Below are positions 1 through 5,407 of a stretch of 7,398 nt of DNA, in pieces. Origin of the DNA: DATLZC01 sp037444005. GTDB taxonomy: Bacteria; Chloroflexota; Dehalococcoidia; DSTF01; JACRBR01. How positions within the stretch are numbered: position 1 is the first letter of the stretch; each line of letters starts with the position of its first letter. Location of the stretch: the NCBI GenBank assembly GCA_037444005.1, contig JBBING010000103.1, forward strand, positions 1 through 7,398. The letters run 5' to 3'. Position numbers and translations under genes: made by a program. Below the pieces are notes generated by a model. That model ran no database searches and was not told where the DNA came from. It saw only the letters and a program-made list of their open reading frames with translations.

Positions 1-43
1 TGGTATTGACAGGGCAGTTGGCAGAAGGCGTAGGGTTGGAGGT

Positions 44-79
44 GAGGCAAGGCCTCTCCACCCGGCTGCCGGACGGGTG
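44..79. other. Two adjacent small hairpins in the 5' intergenic region
   Basis: Positions 1-162 contain no convincing gene. Two inverted repeats lie side by side: GAGGC (44-48) with GCCTC (52-56) around a 3-nt loop, and CACCCG (59-64) with CGGGTG (74-79) around a 9-nt loop. Neither is followed by a T-run on either strand, so a standard intrinsic terminator is not supported. They could be the remnant of a terminator for a gene left of the window, or chance in GC-rich DNA. A TTGACA hexamer occurs at 6-11, but I see no good -10 partner at the right distance. Confidence 0.25.
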
Positions 80-124
80 ATGCAGAGGAATCCACCCTAG
101 AGAGGATCACAACACGGTTCTGAC

Positions 125-140
125 ATGCTAGAGGTAGCAT
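125..140. promoter_or_regulatory. Perfect 6-bp inverted repeat upstream of the metalloprotease gene
   Basis: ATGCTA (125-130), GAGG (131-134) and TAGCAT (135-140) form a perfect dyad. It ends 10 nt before the Shine-Dalgarno sequence AAGGAGG (151-157) of the gene starting at 163. It could be an operator or a short mRNA hairpin near the ribosome binding site. TAGCAT also resembles a weak -10 element, but no matching -35 is visible. The symmetry is seen directly; the function is inferred. Confidence 0.4.
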
Positions 141-162
141 CGAGGCCAAGAAGGAGGCAACG

Positions 163-828
163 ATGCTACTGCGTGTAACGCTCGTTTCCGTCGCAGCCAT
201 TGCTGCTGCCCTGGTGACCGCGCCCGCCCGGGCGAGCCACCCGTACACGTCTCAACCCGAGCCAGTAGGGAATCGCGGTGTCGCGATCAACTGGGCGTAC
301 TGCACAGGCAGCCTTGCCTGTTGGAGAGTAGACGTACTGGACTGGACAGGCGACCAACGCATGGTGGCCGCCAAGAACACTTCCTACTACGTGACGCGCT
401 GGAACGGATATCTGAACTCTAAGCTGTATGTGGTGGCCGACGTGACCCCTCTCCCTACGGGTACTGTCGTCGTCGTTGGCCTCAAACCGGAGACATGCAA
501 CCCCAGTCAGAGCTGGACTTGCTACACTCACACTCACTCGTACACGAACGAGTCTGCGTATGGCAGTTGCGGATCTGGCGTTGTGGAAACCAACGGCACC
601 AATTGGACCGACTGCAGCGTGGTCCACGTGAGCGAAGGATCGCTCGGCTCAGGCTCCAACTCATTGGCGACCGTGATTAGTCATGAGGTAGGTCATCACC
701 TGTTCTTGAGAGACCACTCGGGCACGGGAACCGACACCATCATGCACTCCCCTAACCCAGGAATCATGCGGCCAACGGCGTCCGACAAGCGGACAGCGGC
801 CGAATGCAGATATGTCTCGTACTGCTAG
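163..828 (+). CDS. Secreted zincin-like metalloprotease, snapalysin/matrixin-like
   Basis: This is a predicted exported zinc endopeptidase of 221 residues. Residues 1-24 form a signal peptide: a hydrophobic stretch ending in PARA, with cleavage likely after ARA before SHPYT. The active-site helix is HEVGHHLFLRDH at 174-185. H174, E175 and H178 fit HExxH, and the third zinc ligand would be D184 (snapalysin-like HExxHxxGxxD spacing) or H185. The usual Gly at position 8 of the motif is Phe (F181). Methionines in DTIMH (191-195) and GIMRP (200-204) are candidates for the Met-turn of metzincins. Eight cysteines (47, 53, 112, 120, 136, 151, 215, 221) could form four disulfides, which suits an extracellular protein. 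The ATG is preceded by AAGGAGG at 5-nt spacing. The next gene begins 19 nt downstream, so the two are probably co-transcribed. GC content looks lower than in valS. The substrate is unknown, and an inactive relative cannot be excluded. Confidence 0.72.
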   Translation: MLLRVTLVSVAAIAAALVTAPARASHPYTSQPEPVGNRGVAINWAYCTGSLACWRVDVLDWTGDQRMVAAKNTSYYVTRWNGYLNSKLYVVADVTPLPTGTVVVVGLKPETCNPSQSWTCYTHTHSYTNESAYGSCGSGVVETNGTNWTDCSVVHVSEGSLGSGSNSLATVISHEVGHHLFLRDHSGTGTDTIMHSPNPGIMRPTASDKRTAAECRYVSYC

Positions 829-835
829 CTACCGC

Positions 836-841
836 AGGAGG
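836..841 (+). promoter_or_regulatory. Shine-Dalgarno deciding the start of the LPRTG protein
   Basis: AGGAGG lies 6 nt before the ATG at 848, in the short gap after the protease stop (826-828). The upstream in-frame ATG at 812 sits inside the protease gene without such a site, and using it would put 12 non-signal-like residues in front of a good signal peptide. The start at 848 is therefore preferred. Confidence 0.8.
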
Positions 842-847
842 TCTTCC

Positions 848-1429
848 ATGTGGAGAATCGTCTCTGGTGTCGCAGCGATCGGACTCGCGCTCAGCCTTCA
901 CCTTGGTACCACTAGCTTCGCCCAGGACGGCGGTCAGAGCGCAGACAATGCGAAGGTGTCGGGCAAGATAACGCCAACCGAACTGCAGACGCCGGTTCCC
1001 CCAGGATCGAAGGTCCGCATCACGTCGCCGCGCATGGAAACGTGCGCAGAGGCTGACATCGCCCGCGACCTGACCTTTGATGTATCGCTTCCCGCCAGAA
1101 ACGGCTGCATCCTGTCGCCCGGCGACAGCCTCGGCTTCTGGCTAATCCGGCCGGATGGCAGCATCGAGCTTCTTTCGCCCGTTGGCGGGCCACAGCCGGT
1201 CTGGGCGCCGGGCGCGAACCTCCGTGTCGAGCTCGGCGCCGTGCCATGCCCGGAACCGTGCCAGCCCCCGGAAGTCGCCGGGCCTCCCGATGTCGAACTC
1301 CTGCCGCGAACGGGAACGGGAGATAGCGCAGGTGGGGACGTCCGATGGAAGGGGCCGCTCGCCGCAGCGCTGGCCGCACCGGCAATCATTGCCCTTGCCT
1401 ACATCCGTCGCCGGAAGGCGTCGGCATAG
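848..1429 (+). CDS. Exported surface protein with C-terminal LPRTG sorting signal
   Basis: This is a 193-residue protein of unknown function with the layout of a sortase substrate. Residues 1-25 form a signal peptide (MWRIVSGVAAIG..., cleavage likely after TSFA before QDGG). The C-terminus has LPRTG (152-156), a short linker, a hydrophobic helix of about 19 residues (about 170-187) and a basic tail containing RRRK. That is the tripartite LPxTG cell-wall sorting signal. The mature domain (about 26-145) is rich in Pro and Gly and has four Cys (in METCAE, NGCIL and PCPEPC). It matches no fold I recognise, though a small beta-sandwich is plausible. It follows the secreted metalloprotease by 19 nt on the same strand, so the pair may act together at the envelope (substrate, anchor or inhibitor), which is inference. 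No sortase gene is in the window. It converges on valS. Confidence 0.7.
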   Translation: MWRIVSGVAAIGLALSLHLGTTSFAQDGGQSADNAKVSGKITPTELQTPVPPGSKVRITSPRMETCAEADIARDLTFDVSLPARNGCILSPGDSLGFWLIRPDGSIELLSPVGGPQPVWAPGANLRVELGAVPCPEPCQPPEVAGPPDVELLPRTGTGDSAGGDVRWKGPLAAALAAPAIIALAYIRRRKASA

Positions 1430-1433
1430 CCGG

Positions 1434-1453
1434 CGCCCCTGTGGATCGGGGCG
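1434..1453. terminator. Possible hairpin between convergent genes
   Basis: CGCCCC (1434-1439) and GGGGCG (1448-1453) form a 6-bp stem around an 8-nt loop in the 69-nt gap between the LPRTG gene and the end of valS. A second small inverted repeat (GAGA/TCTC, 1453-1464) follows directly. There is no T-run on either side, so an intrinsic terminator serving both directions is only a suggestion from position and symmetry. Confidence 0.35.
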
Positions 1454-1498
1454 AGAGGACTCTCCGAATCGGCTCTGCAAAGCGGACGACGTCCAGGC

Positions 1499-4360
1499 TC
1501 ACCCCAGCTCCGCGAGCCGCTCGCGGAGGCTCGCGGCGCGGGCGCGGGCGTCGGCCAGCTTCGCCTCCTCTTTCGCCACCACCTCGCGCGGGGCGCGCGC
1601 GCGGAACTGCTCGTTCGCCAGCTTCGCTTCGAGCCGCGCGACCTCGCCCTCGGCGTCGGCGAGCTGCTTCGACAGCCGCGCCCGCTCGGCCTCGACGTCG
1701 AACAGGCCCGCCAGCGGCACGACGACGTGCGCGTCGCGCAGCACCGCCATCGCCACCTGCTCGCGCGGGGCCTCCGACAGCGCCGTCACGATGCGCAGCG
1801 GGCGCGCTCGGGCCAGCGCCTCGATGTACGCCGCGCCCGCCTCGAGCCAGGGACGCGAGCCATCCCCGACGACGTAGGCCTCGATGAAGCGCGCGGGCTC
1901 CACCCGCTTCTCCGACCGGATGTTCCGGATAGCGCGCACCACGTCGATCACCGTCTCTACCTGGCGCTCCGCCGCTTCGTCGCGGAAGGCGTCCTCCCCG
2001 GTCGGGTACGGCGCCACGATGAGGTCTTCGGTCTCGGGCGCCGCGATGACGCCCTTCAGGTTCTGCCAGATGGCCTCGGTCACGAACGGCATGTACGGGT
2101 GCAGCAGACGGATGACCGTCTGGAGCACGGACACGAGCACGGGAAGCGGGGAGACGGCCGACGGCTCGCGCAGGCGGATCTTCGCCATCTCGATGTACCA
2201 GTCGGCGTACTCGTTCCAGAAGAACTCGTACACCTGCCGGCCGGCTTCGCCGAACTCGAATCGCCGGAGCAGGTCGTTCACCAGCCGGGCGATGGCGCCG
2301 GCGCGCGAGAGGATCCATCGGTCCTCGGGCGACGCGTCCGGGGGCAGCGCCGCGCCTGCGGGCGTCACTTTCGTATCGCCGGCGGAGGTGACGACGAAGC
2401 GGGCCGCGTTCCAGAGCTTGTTCGCGAAGTTCCGGCCCATCTCCATGCGCTGGATCGACAGGCGCATGTCGTTGCCCGGCGTGCTCCCCGTCGCCAGCGA
2501 GAAGCGCAGGGCGTCGCAGCCGAACACCTTGATGGCCTCGCGGGGGTCGGCGACCTCCTTCCCGATCTTGTCGATGCGCGACTTGCTGATCTTCTCGCCC
2601 TCGGCGTCGCGCACCAGCCCGTGGAGGTACACCGTGTGGAAGGGGGGCTGTCCCGTGTTGTACAGCCCCATCATGATCATCCGCGCCACCCAGAAGAACA
2701 GGATGTCGTACCCCGTCTCCATGACCGAGGTCGGGTAGAAGTACCGCAGGTCCTCGGTGTCGTGCGGCCACCCGAGGGTCGAGTGGGTCCACAGCGCGCT
2801 GGAGAACCACGTATCGAGCACGTCGGCGTCCTGCACGAGGTCGGTCCCGCCGCACCGCTCGCAGCGCTCCGGCGCTTCCATGCCCACGAGCGGCGTGGCC
2901 TCGCGATCCACCCACTGGAAGTCGATGTTGCGTTCGACGTCGTCGTGCGAGAGGCCGCGCTCGCGGAGCTCCCGGTACGAGGCCGTGGCGCCCTGCTCGG
3001 CCGTGGGCGCGCCCGGCCGCAGGGTGATGTGGATGCGGTCGCCGTCGCACGCCGCGCAGTACCACACGGGGATGCGGTGGCCCCACCAGAGCTGGCGCGA
3101 GATGCACCAGTCGCGGATGTTCTCCATCCAGTGGAGGTAGATTTTCTCGAACCGCTCAGGGATGATGCGGATGCGCCCGTCACGGACCACCTGGATGGCC
3201 GGCTCCGCCAGCGGCTTCATCCGCACCCACCACTGGTTCGACACCAGCGGCTCGACCACCGTGTCGCACCGCTGGCAGTGGCCGATGCTGTGGGAGTAGT
3301 CCTCGACCTTCACGAGGTATCCGAGCCGCTCGAGGTCCTCTACGATGCGGCGCCGCGCCTCGAGCCGGTCGAGCCCCGCGTACGGGCCCGCGGCGTCCCC
3401 CATCCGTCCGTCCAGGGTCATGGCGTTGACCACGGGCAGGCCGTGACGCTGGCCGATCTCAAAGTCGGTGGGGTCGTGGCCCGGCGTCACCTTGACGGCG
3501 CCGGTGCCAAATTCGCGGTCCACCGCTTCGTCCGCGACGATGCGCAGCTCGCGCCCGATGACGGGCAGCAGCGCCGTGCGGCCCACGAGGTCGCGGTACC
3601 GTTCGTCCTCGGGATGGACGGCGACGCCGGTGTCGCCTACGAACGTCTCGGGACGCGTCGTCGCGACGACGAGCGCACGGTCGGTGGGCTGGCCCTGTTC
3701 GTCGAGGACGGGGTAGCGCAGGTGCCACAGGTGGCCTCGGTGCTCTTTGTGCTCGACCTCGAGGTCGGAGAGCGCCGTCTGACAGCGGGGACACCAGTTG
3801 ATGATGCGCTCGCCACGGTAGACGAGCCCGTCGCGGTACATGTTCACGAACGTCTGTCGGACGGCGTGGGCCGGGCGCTCGTCGAGGGTGAACACCTCGC
3901 GCGACCAATCGCACGAGGCGCCGAGCTTGCGGAGCTGGTCATCGATCTGGCTGCGGGAGCGCTCGACCCACTTCCAGACACGATGGATGAACTCCTCCCG
4001 GCCGATGTCGTGTCGGGTGAGCCCCTCCTTCGTCAGCTCGCGCTCGACGACGTTCTGCGTGGCGATGCCGGCGTGGTCGACGCCGGGAAGCCAGAGCGTC
4101 GGGTCGCCCAGCATGCGATGCCAGCGGGTGAGGATGTCCTCGAGGGTCACGAACATGGCGTGGCCCTGGTGGAGTTCGCCGGTCACGTTCGGGGGCGGCA
4201 TGATGATGGTGAAGGGCTTGCGCCCCGGGACGATCTCGGCCCGGAAGTAGCCGCCCTCGAGCCATCGGCGATAGATGGCGTCCTCGTGCGCGCTCGGGTC
4301 GTACGCCTTCGGCATCTCGGGCGCCCCGGCGGTTCGCTCAGCGGAAGGTTTCGTCGTCAT
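1499..4360 (-). CDS. valS: Valine--tRNA ligase
   Basis: This class I aminoacyl-tRNA synthetase charges tRNA-Val with valine in the cytoplasm. The 953 residues are a normal length. Seen in order: PPPNVTGELHQGHA with the HIGH-type motif HQGH at 64-67; Cys pairs CPRC (about 190) and CQRC (about 364), probable zinc sites; the CP1 editing domain with TTRPET (about 234) and GTGAVKVTPGHDPTD (about 282-296); DTWFSSALW (about 517); a KMSKS-type loop KISKS at 590-594; an anticodon-binding helical domain; and a C-terminal coiled-coil arm (about 887-953) typical of ValRS. The KMSKS loop is unusual, reading KISKSRIDKIGKEVADP where most ValRS have KMSKS followed by GN. I chose the ATG at 4360 because GGGAG lies 8 nt upstream. 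The longer GTG start at 4414 would put the start codon against a terminator hairpin and has no ribosome binding site. Regulation is probably through the leader described separately. Confidence 0.96.
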   Translation of the reverse strand: MTTKPSAERTAGAPEMPKAYDPSAHEDAIYRRWLEGGYFRAEIVPGRKPFTIIMPPPNVTGELHQGHAMFVTLEDILTRWHRMLGDPTLWLPGVDHAGIATQNVVERELTKEGLTRHDIGREEFIHRVWKWVERSRSQIDDQLRKLGASCDWSREVFTLDERPAHAVRQTFVNMYRDGLVYRGERIINWCPRCQTALSDLEVEHKEHRGHLWHLRYPVLDEQGQPTDRALVVATTRPETFVGDTGVAVHPEDERYRDLVGRTALLPVIGRELRIVADEAVDREFGTGAVKVTPGHDPTDFEIGQRHGLPVVNAMTLDGRMGDAAGPYAGLDRLEARRRIVEDLERLGYLVKVEDYSHSIGHCQRCDTVVEPLVSNQWWVRMKPLAEPAIQVVRDGRIRIIPERFEKIYLHWMENIRDWCISRQLWWGHRIPVWYCAACDGDRIHITLRPGAPTAEQGATASYRELRERGLSHDDVERNIDFQWVDREATPLVGMEAPERCERCGGTDLVQDADVLDTWFSSALWTHSTLGWPHDTEDLRYFYPTSVMETGYDILFFWVARMIMMGLYNTGQPPFHTVYLHGLVRDAEGEKISKSRIDKIGKEVADPREAIKVFGCDALRFSLATGSTPGNDMRLSIQRMEMGRNFANKLWNAARFVVTSAGDTKVTPAGAALPPDASPEDRWILSRAGAIARLVNDLLRRFEFGEAGRQVYEFFWNEYADWYIEMAKIRLREPSAVSPLPVLVSVLQTVIRLLHPYMPFVTEAIWQNLKGVIAAPETEDLIVAPYPTGEDAFRDEAAERQVETVIDVVRAIRNIRSEKRVEPARFIEAYVVGDGSRPWLEAGAAYIEALARARPLRIVTALSEAPREQVAMAVLRDAHVVVPLAGLFDVEAERARLSKQLADAEGEVARLEAKLANEQFRARAPREVVAKEEAKLADARARAASLRERLAELG

Positions 4361-4368
4361 ACGGCCGG

Positions 4369-4373
4369 CTCCC
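4369..4373 (-). promoter_or_regulatory. valS ribosome binding site
   Basis: GGGAG on the minus strand lies 8 nt before the ATG at 4360. It is downstream of the leader hairpin, so it is only present on transcripts that read through that hairpin. It supports 4360 rather than the GTG at 4414 as the valS start. Confidence 0.6.
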
Positions 4374-4382
4374 GCGTACGAA

Positions 4383-4406
4383 GAAGCCCCGGGCGTTCGG
4401 GGCTTC
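4383..4406 (-). terminator. Attenuator-type terminator hairpin in the valS leader
   Basis: On the minus strand GAAGCCCCG (4406-4398) pairs perfectly with CGGGGCTTC (4391-4383) around a 6-nt loop AACGCC. The stem extends by an A-T and a G-T pair at its base and is followed by TTCGT, a short and imperfect T-rich tail. It lies between the valS promoter and the valS ribosome binding site, so it would act as a leader terminator rather than the end of a gene. Its 5' arm contains GCCCCG, which is complementary to CGGGGC at the end of the leader ORF (4451-4446). Confidence 0.65.
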
Positions 4407-4438
4407 TCGGTCACGCGTGTCTCGAAATCAGGCGCGAC

Positions 4439-4507
4439 TCAGTCCGCCCCGCGCATCCGGGAAGCGCATACGGCTACGGTGGTTACGGAGGGCGCGGTGG
4501 ACCGCAT
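4439..4507 (-). CDS. Putative valine-codon leader peptide of valS
   Basis: This is a 22-residue ORF (ATG at 4507, TGA at 4441-4439) between the valS promoter and the leader terminator. The key segment is SVTTVAVC (residues 7-14): three Val codons, all GTA, within six codons. Valine in the parts of valS I translated codon by codon is GTC or GTG, so GTA looks like a deliberately slow codon. The ATG is only 8 nt from the -10 element, which places it within about 0-2 nt of the expected transcription start. It would therefore be translated as a leaderless message with no Shine-Dalgarno. The peptide itself probably has no function. Ribosome stalling at the GTA codons when Val-tRNA is scarce would prevent the helix 4497-4486/4459-4449 and allow 4451-4446 to pair with the terminator's 5' arm. 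The layout is classical for attenuation; that it operates here is inference. Confidence 0.6.
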   Translation of the reverse strand: MRSTAPSVTTVAVCASRMRGAD

Positions 4508-4515
4508 CGCGCCCG

Positions 4516-4545
4516 ATTGTAGCGAGGCCACCCGCGGGCGAGCAA
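4516..4545 (-). promoter_or_regulatory. valS promoter, sigma-70 type
   Basis: On the minus strand TTGCTC (4545-4540) and TACAAT (4521-4516) are separated by 18 bp. TACAAT matches five of six positions of the -10 consensus, and TTGCTC matches the first three of the -35. Transcription should start near 4507-4510, at or just before the ATG of the leader ORF. The leader to the valS ATG would be about 150 nt. The promoter sits downstream of the hepT stop, so valS can be transcribed independently of the toxin-antitoxin unit. Confidence 0.6.
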
Positions 4546-4590
4546 CTTCGTGATGTGCCGCTCTCGCGATTCGGCGAACAGCCAACGTCC

Positions 4591-4956
4591 TCAACGGCTC
4601 CGTTCCTCCCGCTCGACCTCGGCGACCATGCGTTCCAGAGCCGGCACGAGGGCAGGCAGATCGCGGCGAACTGTGGCCCAAACCACTTCGAGATTGACCC
4701 CGAAATACTCGTGGATGACCTTGTTCCGCGTCGCTACGATATCGACCCATGGCACGTCCGGGAATCGCCTGCGCACCGGCTGCGGGATATTCCTCGCGGC
4801 CTCACCGATGATTTCCACGGCCCTCACGATGGCGTATTGCTTCTGCCGGTCTTCCAACAGCTCCTGGAAGGTGACATCGCGGGCGAAGTCCATCGCGTCC
4901 CGCGCAGCTGCCAGCATGTCGCGTAGGTAGTCGAGATAGTGCCGTTTACCCCTCAA
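4591..4956 (-). CDS. hepT: HepT-like HEPN ribonuclease toxin (DUF86 family)
   Basis: This is a 121-residue all-helical protein of the HEPN/DUF86 family, the toxin half of MNT/HEPN modules. Characterised members are RNases that act in the cytoplasm. The diagnostic motif RX4HXY is present as RNKVIHEY: R77, H82 and Y84. The upstream part DYLRDML...AIVRAVEIIGEAARNIP (about 9-58) is typical of the family. In studied pairs the Tyr of the motif is adenylylated by the partner MNT protein, which silences the RNase; Y84 is the corresponding residue here. The gene overlaps the 3' end of mntA by 11 nt (start at 4956, mntA stop TAA at 4948-4946), so translation is probably coupled. The start is TTG, with CTG directly before it as another option; no ATG gives a full-length N-terminus. 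The length is close to the family norm, and no catalytic residue is missing. Confidence 0.88.
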   Translation of the reverse strand: MRGKRHYLDYLRDMLAAARDAMDFARDVTFQELLEDRQKQYAIVRAVEIIGEAARNIPQPVRRRFPDVPWVDIVATRNKVIHEYFGVNLEVVWATVRRDLPALVPALERMVAEVEREERSR

Positions 4957-5269
4957 CAGGCACCGTTTCCGCCAGAATCCGTTCGCCGATGCGCGGCTTG
5001 AGGGCGCTCTTCATAACGAGGTCGACCTTGACGCCGACCAAGCTGCTCAGGTAACGCTCGAGCCGGACGAATTCGAAAAAGGACGGCGCTTCGTAGAATT
5101 CGACGAGCACGTCCAGATCGCTCCGCTTGCGCTGCTCGCCGCGGACGTACGACCCGAACACGCCCAGGCTTTTCACCGCATAGCGCTCCCGCAACTCCGG
5201 CAGGTGGCGCCGCAGCGTCTCCAGAATTTCGTCCAGGGTCGGACCGGGGGCCTCAGTCCGCTTCGCCAT
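4946..5269 (-). CDS. mntA: MntA-like minimal nucleotidyltransferase antitoxin
   Basis: This is a 107-residue minimal nucleotidyltransferase (polymerase-beta superfamily), the antitoxin of the MNT/HEPN pair. The GSX10DXD motif is intact: GS at 39-40 (GSYVRGEQRKRSDLD) with D51 and D53 as metal ligands. The third acidic residue is probably D83 in VKVDLV. In studied modules this enzyme transfers AMP from ATP to the HepT active-site Tyr. The ATG at 5269 is preceded by GGAGGAG at 9-nt spacing. A longer reading from a TTG at 5311 lacks a ribosome site and would begin at about the predicted transcription start, so it is rejected. The order antitoxin then toxin, with an 11-nt overlap, fits a two-gene unit. 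A possible extended -10 for it lies at 5325-5320. Confidence 0.88.
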   Translation of the reverse strand: MAKRTEAPGPTLDEILETLRRHLPELRERYAVKSLGVFGSYVRGEQRKRSDLDVLVEFYEAPSFFEFVRLERYLSSLVGVKVDLVMKSALKPRIGERILAETVPVEG

Positions 5270-5319
5270 GCCCGTCGTCTCCTCCACGGGGGCGTTTCGA
5301 GCGCCGTCCAACCGGCGTC

Positions 5320-5362
5320 AGCATACCAGACCCGGGCGACCGGCTCGCCGACGTGGTATGAT
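5320..5362. promoter_or_regulatory. Divergent promoters with symmetric extended -10 elements
   Basis: CATACCA (5322-5328) and TGGTATG (5354-5360) are exact inverted copies, 32 bp centre to centre, roughly three helical turns. Read outward, each is an extended -10. Leftward it gives TGG-TATGCT (-10 at 5325-5320), about 44 nt of leader before mntA. Rightward it gives TGG-TATGAT (-10 at 5357-5362), with a start near 5369 for the ABM-like gene. Neither has a recognisable -35, as is common for extended -10 promoters. The two promoters overlap, so they may compete or share a regulator, for example autoregulation by MntA-HepT. The repeat is seen; its function is inferred. Confidence 0.5.
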
Positions 5363-5407
5363 AGGCGCCTACCCGTCGACGCCCCCAGCGTTCGAAAGGA
5401 CGTCGCC

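Noticed and set aside
1386..3107. 573-codon minus-strand open frame overlapping valS in another frame
   Set aside because: Low-complexity Arg/Gly/Ala/Pro translation typical of a frame shadow; valS occupies the same strand with all its motifs.
4361..4414. valS starting at GTG 4414 (18 extra residues)
   Set aside because: There is no Shine-Dalgarno, and the start codon would sit just before the terminator hairpin, whose stem would be translated. ATG 4360 has GGGAG at 8 nt.
4361..4510. T-box riboswitch ahead of valS
   Set aside because: The stretch ACCGCG (4498-4493) recalls the end of the T-box sequence, but the preceding bases do not fit UGGN. It lies at the very start of the transcript, so there is no room for Stem I, and it is about 90 nt from the terminator.
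1727..4522. Very long open frame (931 codons) on the plus strand
   Set aside because: It is the antisense shadow of valS in GC-rich DNA, Arg/Val/His/Ala-rich with no domain pattern, while the minus strand holds an unmistakable ValRS.
4439..4750. 103-codon minus-strand ORF containing the leader peptide as its C-terminus
   Set aside because: Its upstream part is a shadow of hepT in another frame and runs across the valS promoter. Only the last 22 codons, from the ATG at 4507, make sense.
5204..5407. N-terminal extension of the ABM-like protein
   Set aside because: It would cross the mntA start and the promoter region with no ribosome site. The ATG at 5408 has AAAGGA and begins exactly at the domain.
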